DNA of 64,000 nt from Pyropia yezoensis (Eukaryota > Rhodophyta > Bangiophyceae > Bangiales > Bangiaceae): assembly GCA_009829735.1 (NCBI GenBank), contig CM020619.1, positions 19,349,816 to 19,413,815 on the forward strand, written 5' to 3'. The notes beneath the pieces were generated by a model that saw only the letters and a program-made list of their open reading frames with translations, made no database searches and was not told the DNA's origin. The translations under genes and the position numbers were made by a program. Positions 1 through 12,480 of the stretch are shown here, one piece after another. Every line of letters starts with the position of its first letter. Positions within the stretch are counted from its first letter, which is position 1.

Positions 1-1
1 G

Positions 2-11
2 CGCAAGGCGC

Positions 12-45
<34 letters not shown>

Positions 46-1988
46 TGTGGCGCTGCTCGGCTCGGCGGTGGCGCCAGCGGCGGCGCAGGCGGCCGGCGGC
101 GGCAGCACCATCGTGCCCGTGACGGTGGGCGGCAGCGGCGGCGGCGGCAGCCGGGTGCCCGGCCGGACGTCGGGGCTGTCGCGGGGCAACGCGGTGGACC
201 TGAGCAAGTACAATGAGCCAGAGCGGAAGCGCCGCATCATCAATGGCCAGCCCGTCCGGGCGGGGGAGCTCGACTCGGGGGCGGGGTTGTACGTTTTTTT
301 TTGTTTTTTTTTCTCCCGCTCCCTTTGACGCGTTGCCTTGCTCACGCGCGTGCGAGCGGGGGGTGGGGGGAGCGTTGGGAGGGGCAGGAGGGAGGGGCGG
401 GAGCTGGAGGAAGGAGGGAGGGGGGTGTGGGAGGGGGGTGGGTGGGTGGATGGACGGCAGTGGTGGCGAATCTAGGGAGCGAGCGGGTGGGGTCCCCAAG
501 GCTAGGGATGGGGAGGGTGGCTCGGTGCAGTGGTTGGGGGCGGGTGGAGAGCGTGGCGCGGGGGGCTTGGCCCATTGATTGGGCGGTTGCGCCCCCGTGT
601 GGCCGTGTGTCGATTGGGTTCTTGTGCTGGGTCCTGACGCTGCAGCCACCTGCTTGCGCCGCTTGCTCCCTGTCTGCCCCCTGGTGCTTCTTGCATGGTG
701 CCCCCTCCTGCTGCTTGCCCCCCACAGCCTGGCCCGCTTTTTTATTGACGGCACCAACGAGTACTACTGCATGGGCGCGCTCACCACGCACCGGTCGATC
801 GTGACGGCGGCCCACTGCTTTGCGGGCTTTGAGGACGTGGCGCTGTCGGACGATGTGAGGATTGGGGGCATCCGCCTCTTTGATGGCTTCCTCGTGGACA
901 TTGAGAAGATTGTGGTGCACCCCGACTACAACCCGACCACCTTTGAGAATGACGTGGCGGTGATTACCATCAAGAACGCGCCTGCGCCGGCCAACTTTGC
1001 GCGCAACGGCCTGGTGCTGGCGCGCCTTGGCTACCGGGGGCGGGTCAAGACGGGCACGGCCGTCCGGCAGAGCGGCTGGGGCGCCACCAACGTGAATGTG
1101 ACGCAGGACAACCCCAACCGCCAGACGGTGGCCGTGTCGACGACGCTGCTGCAGCAGGATATGCTCATCAATGACATGAACGAGTGCAACCAGATGGTCA
1201 AGGACGTCATCCAGATTGACGAGACAAACAACCCGGTCACCCACCTGTGCGGCTCCATCAGGGACAATGTCGCCATCTGCAGCGGGGACAGTGGCAGCCC
1301 GGTGTTTACCAAGACCACCACCCGGACGGGTAGGGCGTTTTACTACGTGGAAGGCGTTGTCAGCGTACGTTTGGGGCGGGAAGAGGAGGGGTTTCTTGGG
1401 AGCTCGGGAGGGGGGGGGGGTGGGGGGGGGTGGGGGACCGCTTGGGTTTGTTCTCGGGGGGGCGGGGGGGGGGGGAGGGGGGGTTGAGTATTCCCCATGG
1501 CGTGACACTGACGAGCTGTCGTGGACACTGTCGCCTTTGACCGCCCTGCTCGCGTCTGTTGTACTTTTTTGTGTGCCTGGTCACTGCTCCCCTCCTCGCT
1601 GTCGCGACCGGGCAGTTCAGCTACGAGGGCATCGACGCCGACTGCGTGCCGGGGTGGCCCGACTTTTACGCCAAGGTGTCATACCACTACTCGTTCCTCC
1701 GTCGCAACTTCAGCTACCGTACGTTGTTTTGGGAGGGTGGGGGCACTGAGGGGGGGGGTCTGGGAGGGTGGGGGTCTGGGAGCGTGGGGGCACTTGGGCC
1801 GGGTGGATGAGCTCTTCGTCGGGTGTCTGGGTGTCCATCACGGGCTGTCTACCAAGCAACTTTCTCCTAACGCCGCTCTCTTCTCCCCGCTGCTCCCTCT
1901 GTATGGCGCTGTCCCTTCTCCGCTGTGCCACTGCCTCTCCTTTTGTCCTCGTGTCGCTCTTGCCACAGGCTATTCCTTTTCGGTATAA
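2..1988 (+). CDS. Secreted trypsin-like (S1) serine protease, 5' end outside the window, four exons
   Basis: Chymotrypsin-fold serine endopeptidase, exported through the secretory pathway. Exons read as 2-288, 728-1364, 1616-1718 and 1969-1988, ending at TAA. The first visible codons give RK, an Ala run, VVALLGSAV and APAAAQA, a signal peptide whose Met lies upstream. A Gly/Ser-rich propeptide follows, then RRIINGQ, the usual activation site before the mature Ile. Exon 2 carries the triad: His in TAAHC, Asp in ENDVAVI, Ser in CSGDSGSP. Exon 3 gives the closing trypsin block (CVPGWPDFYAKVS). All three introns start GTACGT and end CAG or ACAG, and joining them keeps one open frame (GVVS to FSYEG; SY-R-YSFSV stop). 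Intron 1 contains T and G runs. Substrate specificity is not predicted. Confidence 0.9.
289..727 (+). other. Intron 1 of the serine protease
   Basis: Starts GTACGT and ends CCCACAG. Removing it joins GELDSGAG to FLARFFIDG and places the mature N-terminus at the normal distance from TAAHC. The other two introns are 1365-1615 (GTACGT...GGCAG) and 1719-1968 (GTACGT...CCACAG). Confidence 0.8.
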
Positions 1989-4900
1989 GCGGGCCGGGCG
2001 ACGGCGCCGGCTTGCTGGTTGGCGAGCGGGCGCGGGACACGGCCGGTTGTGGGGGCCCTCGCAAGCACACAGCCCCCGCGGCCTTGTGGGCTGGGAGGGT
2101 GGCCCGCAGGGCAGAGATGGAGGTGGTACGCCGCGGCCGGACGGCTGCACGCCCCCGCACCAGTGTCTGGGTGGACGGAGGAGGAGGGGGAGGGGATGAA
2201 GAGGGGAGTGGGGGGGGGGGGGGGGCGAAGGGGGAGGGGGGGGGGGGAGGGGTGTTGGGAGGACGAGGAAAGAGGGCGGGGTTAGGGACGCGGGCGTGGG
2301 GATTTCTTTGGGGAAAGCGTGCGTGCACGCGGCGGCCTCGGCGGCTGCCGCTCGGCGCGACACGGCCTCCGGGGGCCAGCGTTGTGGGCGAGTGGGAGGC
2401 GGGGTGTTTGTCTGGGGGGCAAGCCCTCTCTGGATGCTGGTTCGTGCCCACGTCTGCTCGTCCTCCCTCTTCCCTCTTGCTTCTTTTTCATCACCCCCAC
2501 CCCCCCCTCTTGTTTTTTATGTCTGTATTTTGTTTCTGCTTGTTCCTTCCATGCTGCCCTGTGCGGGGCGGGCGGGCGGCGTGGTCGGGGTGTGGACGGC
2601 GGCGGCGACGAGGGGGGGGGAGCGGCCGCGTGGTAACTTATTTGGCTAGGCGTCTGCACTCCCCCGCGTCTCCCGCTCGGCCCCGCACGCCCGCCCCGCC
2701 ACGGTGGAGAGGGGGGGCACACGCCCCCTCCCCCCCCCCCCCCCCCCCCGCGCCCACCTCGCCTTCTCAGGCCATCCAAACCCCATATGGACCAAGGCGT
2801 CGACGTTGTCCGTTGCGCTCTCCCGCGCAGCAGTTCACGTTTAGTCGTGGGCACTTTGGCCTTCCACGCGGGCGGGTCACCTCCACTGGAAGGTGCCCTT
2901 CCTTCTCGCCCCTCCTCTGCCAGGGAAATAGCCAAGGCCAGCTCAGTGGCCATTGGCGCTTCCATCGCCGCTTGCTGCTCCCCCGGCCGACGCCAAACCT
3001 CGTGCTCCCCCGCACCGCCCCGCATGGCCGCCAGGTCGTTTGCGCGAGTATGTCCACGTCGACGTTCGAGCAAGGTGTGCTGGTGGGGGGGCGGAAGGGG
3101 GGGGGGGGTGGGTTGCACGCACTCGCTCGATCGTTCTGCCCGTCACCACCTCCAACCTCCTCCCCCCGCACGACAGACAGCCAGCGTGAGGCTGAGGCAA
3201 CAGCGCACCTTCCAATCCAGCAGCGAGTGGAGAGGCACAGACCAGGACACCCGACGCCCCGGGGAGGGGGGGGGATGCGTTTGTTTGTAAGAGCAGCGCG
3301 TGTGGCTGGCAGCGCCGCTGCCGGTGTGGGGCCCCTCACCGCCCGATGGCCGCCCGTTTTGTCGAGTGCGCCCCGCGGTGTATTCCTGCCGTTGCTCCAC
3401 TGCACCCGCGCCGTGTCCGCCGGCCGGCTCGCGTGCGAGCGCCCCCCAGAGTTTCCCGAAGCGACCCCCCCCCCCAAGCCGTGGTCATCATGCGGTGGTT
3501 TGGATATCTCCGGGGGTGGCGTCGCCACCTGGCGCCAGCTCCTGCCGATCTTGTGCTCCTGTCTTTTTTTTTTCTTCTCTCTCGTTTTTTGCATTCTTTT
3601 TTGTCTGTTGCTTCTTGCTCTTCCCCTCTCCGCCCGCAACCCCCCACGTCGATGTCGTGTCGCCAGACTGTCTTCTTCCCTTTCTTCCCTCATCCGTGGC
3701 CGCCTCCCAGCCTCACACTCCCAACACGCCATCCCCCCCCGCGTGCACGCCCCATGGGCACCGGCGCGCGGGGGTTGGGGGCGGGGCCGTCCATAATGGC
3801 GCCCGGTCAACTGACCGGGAATCGCGCACACGTCGCCGACCCGTTGGCCACCCCGCTGGCCTTCACTGTACTCCCCCCTCCCCCACCCCACCCCCAGGGG
3901 GAGAAGAGGGGAGCCCACAGCGACCCATTGCCCTTCTTCTGCCCGCCCAAACGTGTGGCCCTCCAGTGCGGGGGAACCGACGGTCCTCGTGAGAGCTCGT
4001 GGCACCCGCCAACTGGTATGCAGCGGGCACCAGGCGTGTCTGTTCAACACCCCATGTCTCACAGGGCGACACGGCCGCAGCTCACCCCCGCGGTGGACAG
4101 AGACCGACCGCCCCCTCCATCGGCGCCAGTCATTGTCCACCAAACGGGGGTTGCCGGTACAGTATGTATGCACAATGTGAACGCCAACGAGAGGTTGGGG
4201 TTGCGGGTGGCGAGACCACAACATCCGAGTACGCCCGGATGGGAGCACCGCCGGCCTCGCTGCGCCCTCAGAAATCCTCCCCACCCCCCTCCCCCCCCCT
4301 CCCACATGAGCCCCTCGCCCCCCACTCCACCCAGATCCTCGCATTGCCGCGGCGACCTCCCTGCACCACAAACGGGCTCACCCAGGACCCAACTGCAAGC
4401 CATGCGAATAGGGCAAAGAAAGCAGGAAGAAACACCAGCGGAGCGGCTCTGACCAGGCGTTGGGCCATGGGCGGGCGAGGAGGGGAAGTGGTGATGGGGG
4501 GCGCGCGCGGCTCCGCGGCCGCTCTTGCCCGGATCCATGCGGAAGCCCAACATCATGGTGGCCGCGGAAGAGAAAAGCCCGCGCCCTTGGCGGTCGGTGC
4601 ACCGGTTGTGGATCTGGAGGCGGCGGCCGCCGTCCCCAGCGGTGGATCGGGGGCAAGGCGCTGGCGCGGCGGCCACGGCGGCCGCAGCGGGAGATCGGGC
4701 GGCTGAAGGGGCGGCCTCCCCCTCAGGCGCAGCCGCCCGTTGAGAGTGGGCTGGCGCGGGGGCGCGCCCGCGCGCGGCGCGCTCGTCCAACCCGCCAAAG
4801 CCGTTGGGACGGCGGCAGTGATTCACAGCACACAGCGACGCGTCTGTGGAAGGAGGGGCGGCGCGGATTTCCCTTGCCGGAGGGGCGAGCCCGCCGACTT

Positions 4901-7900
4901 GGAGATCCTCGGTGGGGGAGGAGTGTTTCCCCCCCTCACCGCCTCTCGACTATGCAAGGGGCGCGGCGCGAACAACCCTCGCTCCGCGGTTCCCAATCCC
5001 TGGCACATACGTAGACCGCCGTCGCCGGGGGAGGCGTGTCGCTTGGCACCGTCAACCGGCGCCGCCGGTCGGCTCCCCGCCCCGTGCGCCACGGCCCTGA
5101 GGCGAACCACACCACCACCGGATGGGATGAATTCGGTCGCATCGTCCAGTTCACACATATGCTGCAGAAACCTACTGCAAAGAAGAGGGCGAGGCGGGGG
5201 GCCCCCTCTCCGGGGAAGTGTCCTCTGTCGAACGGTAGAGGGCGTCCGTGCGGTGTCGCTGCCGCAGTCGGCGGCGACCAATGCACGGGCAACAAGCCGG
5301 TCATGCTTCACGCAGCCGATACGTGGCCGCCGCCGTGGCGCGGCGCCACGGTCAGGCTGTCAAACGTATCCCCCCTTAATGAAATCGGTGCAAAGGGGGT
5401 TCTTCCACGTTTTGACAAACGTGCGCAGTGATTGGCAGTGGCCGGGGTCCGGACAACCTCAATCCCAACGCGCTCTGAGCGCATCCACTACAGAAAAAGC
5501 CGCGCGGCCAGTCCCCTCCCCATTGAGCAGCGCGGGTGGGTGCAGGCATGCACAAAGTGCAGTCGGAGGGGTCGGGCGGAGAGTGCGCGGGCGGCTGGCC
5601 CTTGACCGGCCTGCTCCCCTTGACGTCTCTGGCTAGATTTTCTAGTTCGTAGTTCACAACCCTATTGCGCAAATTGCGACGTCTCGTCAGCTGTCAAGTG
5701 GCGTCACCACGCCTTCCAAAGGAGCGCCCCCGTGCAATGGAGGCCCGGATCGACCACTGGAAGGGCCGATGAGACCGAGACACCGCACGCAAGTGTGGCG
5801 CCAGCATTCGTATCCACGAGTGTTGAGGCGGTTGCGCCCTCCCCGCTCCACCGTGGACGCCGGCAGCCCCCTCCCCCGCGCTCCTCAACGCCCAACGCCA
5901 CCCGCACCACCCTTTTTCGCGCTGTTGCTTTGCTGTCGACCACGGTCTTGCGCGGTGCCCCCATTCTCACTTTGCTCCCAGGCACGCCAGCCCCCGAGTC
6001 GCGTGGGGCGCTCACCCGTATACGTACCGCCTTGATAACAGGCGACGCCCCCAGACGCCCTGAAACCTAAACGAGAGGGCGTCCTTGGCCCATGCGTAAG
6101 GCCGGGGTTCAAACTTTTGAACAGTACGTCACTGTGGGCACAGGAAGGGGGGGGGCGGTGGAGCCACCGTGCACACCTACATAAATGGCTGCCGTCAAAT
6201 GTGTGGCACGAGCCCTACACTGTTGGCTGGCGCGCCTCGGCTGCGACCGACACATGACACTGACGTATAGTGTCAACAGTCTCGTCGGGGCGGGGCGCGC
6301 TGCTGCTGCCGGCTTGGCGGCGCGGGTCCGAGGCCGCGGCCATGTGGCTGGTGTGGCACGAGGGGCGCCTGTGCCACGCATTCCACTCTGTTGTCAGAGT
6401 GCGCGCTCGCACCCCCTCTCGTGACCACGTCTTCTTCACGAGTCAGTTGGCTGTGTGCCAACCCGAGGGTGTTGCGGATATTACGTCAGGCGTTTTGCCT
6501 TGACCTTCCACCACTTCACTTGAAGTCCATTGGAGGTTGTCTCGGCCCCTCCGACACTGGACACGCACTTTGGGTGGTGCACAGCGGCCACCCGTGGGGG
6601 AGAGCCCCGGTGGACCCCCCCGACTCCAACTTCATCACCACCGCACGATCCTCACGCCGCCTACGCTGCGGCTTCTGAGTGGCTGGGCGATGAGGGGCGG
6701 AGGCAGTCTGGCCACGGAAGCAATGAACCGGGCGGCCGGCGCGGGAGGCGTGGCTTTGCTTTGTGTGTTGGATCCCCAGACAGCACCACCCGCGAAAACG
6801 AAGGGCGCCGGGCGAATGTGTGACAGCGCCGCCCAACTTCCCCAATCCGCGCTTGCCCCCTCTTGCTCGTCGGGAGGGGGGGGGCGGAGGGGGAGAGAGA
6901 CGGGGTTGCGTGGTTGTCAGGGGGGACACGCCGTCCCCCATCGACGGATGGCACGGCGACGACGCCCCCGCAGCGGGGCACGCTGGCCCCTTGGCCCTCC
7001 CCGACCACGTTGCGTGATTGGCAGGCTGGCGGGCGACGACTCCGCCCCACCACTCCGGTCGTCCCGGGTTGCTCTGCCGGCTGCTCACTCCCCTCCGCCA
7101 GTGCGCTCGGGGCACACGTCCGAGGAGGCACGGGCCGAGGCGCGACGGCCGCCACCATCCCCAAGACGGTGGGGACCGTCGTGGGGGCGACCCGTTGGTT
7201 CCCGCGCCTCGTTTGCGTGACCGAGTGTCGCTATTTAGTGTTTTCTTTGCCATTGCTGTGAATCGCGGCTGGGGAAGAGGGGCCGCGCGGCTGTGCTGGC
7301 CTCCCTCCACCCCCCCAAACTTGTGTCTATGAGACGGTCGTCGTGAGTCCCGCGATGGGCGGGGGAGCACAGCCTTGACAAACTGAGTCGCATCGATTGC
7401 GCTTGGCACCCCCCCGTGATGGGGAGGCGGGGTGTGGCCAGGGGGAGCACGAGCCATCGTTTGGGCGCCAGTCCCCCCCGCTCCCCTGCTCTCGCGCGCG
7501 CGCGGCTCGAATTGTCTGGCCTTGTCACATTTTCTCGCCACACTCCCCACCTCCGCCAGTGTTGCTCTGCCCCGTGGCTGGGGAGGGGACTGCCGCGAGG
7601 GGCGGCGACACCCGGCCCCCCCCCTCCGGAGGGCCCCCTCCTACGTCTCCTGGGTCCCGCCGCCGTAAAGCGACCCCCGCCGTGCAGCTGCCGCTGTCGC
7701 GAGGTTTCAAACAGAGAAGTTTCTTCTCCCCATCTCGTGCCTGCGTCCTCCACCCCCCCCCCCTGGGGATGCGGGATCGGCGGGCCGCCGCCCCCACTCG
7801 CCGCCCCGGACCCCGGCGCGGGGGGCGGGCCGCCGCCGCGTTTCGGGCGCGGGGAAGGGGGGAACGCGCCAGCCTCTCCCCTGTGACGGCGGTGGGCGAT

Positions 7901-7942
7901 GGCGGTAATGGCGGTGGCGGCGCGCCGCGACGGGCGACAACA

Positions 7943-7966
7943 CCCCCCCCCCCCCCCCCCCCCCCC
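7943..7966 (+). repeat. C24 homopolymer
   Basis: An uninterrupted run of 24 C. It is one of several in the window and is a likely i-motif/G-quadruplex former and a place where assembly length errors are expected. Confidence 0.9.
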
Positions 7967-9360
7967 AATCCCTCCTCGCGTGTGCTATCGTGGACAGGGG
8001 TCTGTGGCGGTTTTTTCTTTTTGGTACTCTCTTGTCTTCTGCAGCCGCCTTACAAGGTGGGCGGGGGGGGATGAGAGGGGGGGGGTGGGCGCGTCGCGAG
8101 CCCGCGCACACGGTGGTGCCACCAGGCCGGCTGCTTTGCCTCTCCCACCCCCCCCCCGCCCATCTTTCCGCCCAGACGCTCCCCCAGGGTGTATGTGCAA
8201 GGCGGTACCGATCGAGGTGTGGCATAGGTTACCGTTTAGTGGGCGATGGGGGACGTGCCGTCGTTTGTTATCCCTGCGTTCTTTTATGCGTTCTTTTATT
8301 TCTCTTTTGCTAAGTCTGATCAGCGGAAGGTGCGCTCCTCCCCCCCCCTTTGGCCTTCCCCACCCCCCCCGCTGTTGCTGTGCGGGCTCTCGCGCGGGTG
8401 CATCACCGTCTCGGACGGGTTCATCACCATAGGGACCATGATGGGCACCCCCCCCCCCAGCTTCCCCCCCCCCGCCAGTCGTCGACGCGGTGGACGGGCA
8501 GCGCAGACGGCATACCGGGTGCGCCTACCTGCTGCGTGGAGGTGCAGCGGCCGTGCGGCCGTGCCGCGCGCGCGCGCGCGCCACCGCCACCACCGGCATC
8601 GCCCACCAACGCCGCCCGCGCACCACCCCACCTTGGTTGTGGCTGGAAACCCCGCTTTTTGTTAGTGAGCGGGGCCCGGTGAGTGGGAGGGGTCGCAGAG
8701 GAGCGCTGGCGGCGGCGGTGGTGGGCGCTCCCCGGCGGTAAGGACACACCCCTTTTACCAACGGGTCCCCGCTCGGGGGTACGACGGGGGGGTGTGGTAG
8801 CGGCGCGTCAACGAGCAGCCCCACACTACCCTCCCTGGCGGTTGTGTGGTGTGGGGCGGTGCGCTTGTGGTGGGGCCGGCGGGCGGGCGGGCGGGCAGCC
8901 GCGGGTGGATGGGCAGGCGGGGGTGGGCGGGCGGGTGGGCAGGTGGGCGGGCGGTGCGGGGGGTCCGGACGGCGCGGGCTGGGTTTCGTCTCCCCATCGC
9001 CGCGTCGGCATAAAACCCCCCCCCCCCGGCGCCGTTCGGGTCGTTACGTTGGCGTCTCCCGCACCGCCCCCCCACTCAGCGGCGCACGTAGCGTCACTCC
9101 CCACCCACGGTCGCCCCGTGTATCGCCCACGGCCCGCGACGTGGACGTCGTGCCCGCTTCGACGCGCACCCGCGGTCATTCTCGGCCAAGTCCCTTCTCC
9201 CCGACACGCCCACACCAGCCGGCTGCTCCACGTTCGGTGCGTGTGCACCTGAGTGACCAGGCCGTACGGTGCCGCGCGCTGCCACGACCGGAACGTTGGG
9301 CTCGTCCTGCTCCCCCCCCCCCCCCTCCCCTGACCGCCCCGACCTCCGCCGCTACCACCT

Positions 9361-9412
9361 CCATCCCCATCCCCCATCCCCCATCCCCCATCCCCCCCCC
9401 ATCCCCCACCCC
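9361..9412 (+). repeat. CATCCCCC short tandem repeat just upstream of the bZIP gene
   Basis: Imperfect repeats of CATCCCC/CATCCCCC, about six units, ending about 40 bases before the bZIP ATG. They could lie in its promoter or 5' leader. No TATA box is evident. Confidence 0.7.
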
Positions 9413-9450
9413 TCCCGGCTGCCCCGGTCCAGCCCCCGGAGAGCTCCACC

Positions 9451-10458
9451 ATGAACATGGAGGTGGCGGACTGGATGCCCGCTGCCCTGGACCTCTCCCT
9501 GGAACTCCCATCGGTGCTCTCTGCCGATGGTGGGCTGACGGGGGGCGGCGGGCCGCCTTCGGCGGCACCGCCGCCGCCGTCGGCGCCCGCGGCGCTGGGC
9601 ACCACCTCCAGCGGTGGCTCGTCCAGCTCTCTCGACAACCTCGAGCACTTCAACAGTGACGCGTGGTCGTCGCTGGCCGCAACGGGACTGGCGCCCCCGC
9701 TTTTCTCCCCCGTCACGCCGCAGCTTGGCGACGCGCCGCCCCCGTCCCTGTCCGCGGCGCACGCCAAGCGCTGTTGGCCCGCCGGTGGCGGGTGGGCCGA
9801 GCCGACGTCGGCGGCCGACCTCCTCTCCCCCGGCCTGGCGGACGCGGTCCTGTCCGCGGCGGCCGTGCCCGGTGTGGCCCCGGACGTGCTCCTCCGCGTC
9901 GACCCAGACCTGCTCAACGCGACGGACCGGCGGCAGCGGCGGAGGCGGCTGCGGTCGCTCAAGAATCCGCGGGGCCGCGTTGGGGGTGTGTGGGCGCCCG
10001 CCCATGGGGGGGTGACCAAGAGCCTCGCGTCGTCGCCGCTGCCGGCGTCGGCTGGCTGGACGCCCTCGTCGGCGGCACCGGGCGGCGGGGGCGCAGCGGG
10101 TGGTCGCCCGCCATCGCCCCGCGGGGTGGCACTCCCGTCGGCCGGACCCGGTACTGGCGGGGACGGTTCCCCCACCACCGCCGCGGCGGCGGCGGCGGCT
10201 GCCGCCGACGCGGCGGTGGATAAGAAGGCGGCGCGGGTCATCCGCAACCGGGAGGTGGCGCTCAAGGCACGGCAGGCGGCGAAGGACAAGGCCGCCCGCC
10301 TGGCCGCCGACAACGCCGCCCTCACCGCCCGCGTCGCCGAGCTGCTCGCGGAGAACGCGGCGCTCTCCGCCGCCGCCGCCTCCCTCCGCGCCCAGGTGGC
10401 GGGGGGGGAGGGGGAGGCACCCGCCGCGGGGGGGAGCGCACAAAGGAATTGGGCGTGA
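9451..10458 (+). CDS. bZIP transcription factor
   Basis: 335-residue nuclear DNA-binding protein of the basic leucine zipper family. The ATG sits in CCACCATG. Residues 1-240 are low complexity (Ala/Ser/Pro/Gly) with acidic patches, as in activation regions. Near residues 250-310, KKAARVIRNREVALKARQAA is the basic region, with the family's Asn-x7-Arg spacing. Nine residues after that Arg comes a heptad Leu series (L-x6-L five times: ARL, AAL, AEL, AAL, ASL) with Asn at an a-type position (AENAAL). The zipper is unusually Ala-rich. The frame is intact to TGA. A direct copy of the last third lies at 38.1 kb. The DNA target and pathway cannot be inferred. Confidence 0.88.
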   Translation: MNMEVADWMPAALDLSLELPSVLSADGGLTGGGGPPSAAPPPPSAPAALGTTSSGGSSSSLDNLEHFNSDAWSSLAATGLAPPLFSPVTPQLGDAPPPSLSAAHAKRCWPAGGGWAEPTSAADLLSPGLADAVLSAAAVPGVAPDVLLRVDPDLLNATDRRQRRRRLRSLKNPRGRVGGVWAPAHGGVTKSLASSPLPASAGWTPSSAAPGGGGAAGGRPPSPRGVALPSAGPGTGGDGSPTTAAAAAAAAADAAVDKKAARVIRNREVALKARQAAKDKAARLAADNAALTARVAELLAENAALSAAAASLRAQVAGGEGEAPAAGGSAQRNWA

Positions 10459-12075
10459 GGGGTGCTGAGCGTCCCTGCGTTGGGTTTTTCTCTTCTCTGT
10501 CTTTTTTTTTAATCTCTTTTTTTTTTTTTTTGGTTGCCTCCTGTGTGTGCGCGGGGCTCTACTCCCCGCGCCACCTGGGGCGGTGGTGTCGACGACCGAC
10601 CCGCGGTAGGCGGGCGGACCCGCCCCCTTGTACTCCCTTGTACCTTCCTCGCGCTGTTGCTCTCTTTTGCTTGTCCTCTTTTTTTATTCGGGCTGGGTGT
10701 TTCTTCTTTTCTGTGGTGCGGCCTCAAACGCTTTTTTTTTTTTCCACGTGCCTGACCCCAGTAACAGCTTGTCAGCACCTCCACTTCCTTCATCAAAGGA
10801 AGTCGAGGTTCTCGGAGACTCCGCGAGGACATGGCCGTACATATGGAATCATTGCCACTCATTCTTGGGCAATGTCCTGTACACGTACTGCGACTGGCTC
10901 CTGGCCCCGTCGGTCGTTGCGGTTGCCCTTGCAGACGCCGCGGAGCAGTGGCTGCAATAGCCGTCTGCCGTGGTGGCGCGGCGGGAGGGATGGTACGGGC
11001 AGGTGCGTCTTGGCTGGCCGTGGCATGTCGGTGGGGGCTGGGAAAAAGAGAAGCGGACGGCAGACGCCGAGACACCGGCAGTGGGGATTGCCGGCGGACG
11101 CCTTCGGCTATTTACCGTCGTGCGTGGTCACACCAGTCAAGGTGGCTCTTAGGGCTCCTCGCTCCAGAGCTGCTGAGTGTCAACGTGTAGAAATATGAGT
11201 GGCTGAATAGATTTGGGTCGCGACCCAAGTTTTCTGGGCTCACGGGGCATTCCGCAGGGGGGCTCCGTCACCGACCTGACGCATCATCGACAGTCTTTCA
11301 TGAAAAGTCTCTCGTGCTCCGCGAAGCTGGACTCTGCGTGAGCCTGCAGGCCATCCTGACGCGCCAGCATTCTGTAGGCCCTCTTGCCGCCACCACGCCG
11401 CCTATTTACCAGAGGAGGACCAACCAACGGAGGACGCTTTGGATGGAGCACAGAAGTATGTTGTGTCTGTGGAACTCAGGTTGCTTTGCCAAGGTGTGTT
11501 GTGCGGCGTGGCGCTCGGAAAGGCGCACCACCATGGTGTCTGCAGCGAGACTGACGGCCGCAGATACCTGCACCCGCTCTTTTCTGGCCTCCCCCTTATT
11601 AGTTTTTCGGCAGCGGACGTGCGCCAGCTGTTTCCCGGAAAAATGTGGGCATACAGGTGCCCGGACTGAAGCCCCTCTCTCCTCAAGACTTCAAATGGAA
11701 TGGAGGCGTGAAGAGAGCAAGTCGCTAGCGCGTCGAGTAATGAAGCGACAGTGGGAAGGCACTCAGGCACCAGGCGGGCAACACACCTTTGCAGCGCTGG
11801 GCAGCATGGCAACGGTGGAGACGCGAAGGAAGGCACCGCGTGCACATCGGCGGTCAGGTCCTGCAATAAAAAAGGCTGGGCACTTCGCGATCCGCGCGCG
11901 CGTCGGCCTTTTTCACCACAAGGACTGCTCAGGGACGGCCACGTTTTTTTTCGTGTGAATTATGGCATTCCGAGCGTCCGTTCTTTAAAAGTGAATGACA
12001 AACACCATGCCAGCCAATGGGTGCTCGTACTTGGCCTGTGTGGCGGACGGCCAGCATTTCTCTAACTATCGGTTA
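10113..12075 (+). repeat. Segmental duplication, copy A (pairs with 38112-40053)
   Basis: About 1.96 kb in direct orientation, nearly identical by eye to 38112-40053. It starts inside the bZIP gene (ATCGCCCCGCGG), covers the bZIP domain and 3' flank, and ends near TTTCTCTAACT. Copy B has a short deletion close to that end. The differences are scattered substitutions and homopolymer lengths. This copy carries the complete bZIP gene, so it is probably the source. Confidence 0.95.
11340..11669 (+). CDS. Possible small ORF inside the duplicated segment
   Basis: An open frame of about 110 codons without a clear ATG. It has a balanced, protein-like composition (for example LPEEDQPTEDALDGAQKYVV and FSAADVRQLFPGKMWAYRCP) that is unlike the Arg/Pro-rich shadows nearby. 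No family recognised. The other copy has an extra C that breaks this frame near 39598, so it may be an exon of a lost gene or chance. Confidence 0.2.
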   Translation, partial: EPAGHPDAPAFCRPSCRHHAAYLPEEDQPTEDALDGAQKYVVSVELRLLCQGVLCGVALGKAHHHGVCSETDGRRYLHPLFSGLPLISFSAADVRQLFPGKMWAYRCPD

Positions 12076-12412
12076 AACCCCTCCGGGAAACATCCGACTC
12101 ATCCTGGGAAAGGTCCCCGGGAAAAGCCGGCGTCTAACCTACTAGTGAACGGCCAACAATTACCCATGATTGGCTCGTCGGCGAAAAAGGGGGCGGCTGA
12201 CGCACCCCGTGGTAGGTGAGGGTCACGGGCAAGACGTGCGCTGTCTTAGCGTCTTGCAGTGTCCACCAGACCACGGGGCGCGCCTGTCGCCCCCGTCTCC
12301 GCCCGACGTACCCCGTCCATGGAACTGCCGGCCGCCGCCACCCGTTCCCCACCAGGAGCACCGCGTCGCGTCGTACAGGACGCCGCCGTCGCGTCGCCGT
12401 CGACAACCCCCC

Positions 12413-12480
12413 TACCGCCACCGCCACCGCCACCACCACCACCACCGCCACCACCACCACCACCACCACCGCCACCGTCG
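12413..12480 (+). repeat. CCA/CCG trinucleotide repeat
   Basis: About 22 triplets of CCA and CCG. On the minus strand they are GGT/GGC/TGG triplets that give the poly-Gly stretch in the tail of the Fanzor frame. Confidence 0.9.

Larger units (their letters stand above)
1989..9450. other. Intergenic GC-rich DNA, no supportable gene
   Basis: About 7.4 kb. Long open frames exist on both strands, but they overlap one another, are made of Arg/Pro/Gly/Ala/Ser, and show no motif. Long open frames are expected by chance at this GC content. There are many G and C tracts (for example near 2210-2260, 2735-2750 and 6873-6890), and T-rich patches near 2490-2560 and 3560-3620 may be polypyrimidine stretches. 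I see no tRNA, rRNA or transposon signature. Confidence 0.6.

Noticed and set aside
2767..4371. Long minus-strand open frame (over 500 codons), with many similar frames across 2-9 kb
   Set aside because: Composition is Arg/Pro/Gly/Ser-rich, several frames are open at once on both strands, and no motif or start context exists. This is expected in DNA of this GC content.
6095..6125. GGGGTTCAAACTT, a possible tRNA T-arm (B box)
   Set aside because: No acceptor, D or anticodon arms could be folded around it. No other tRNA candidate was found by eye.
10113..12075. The duplicated segments as long terminal repeats of a retrotransposon
   Set aside because: No TG...CA termini, primer-binding site or reverse transcriptase is found between them, and copy A contains a normal gene end.
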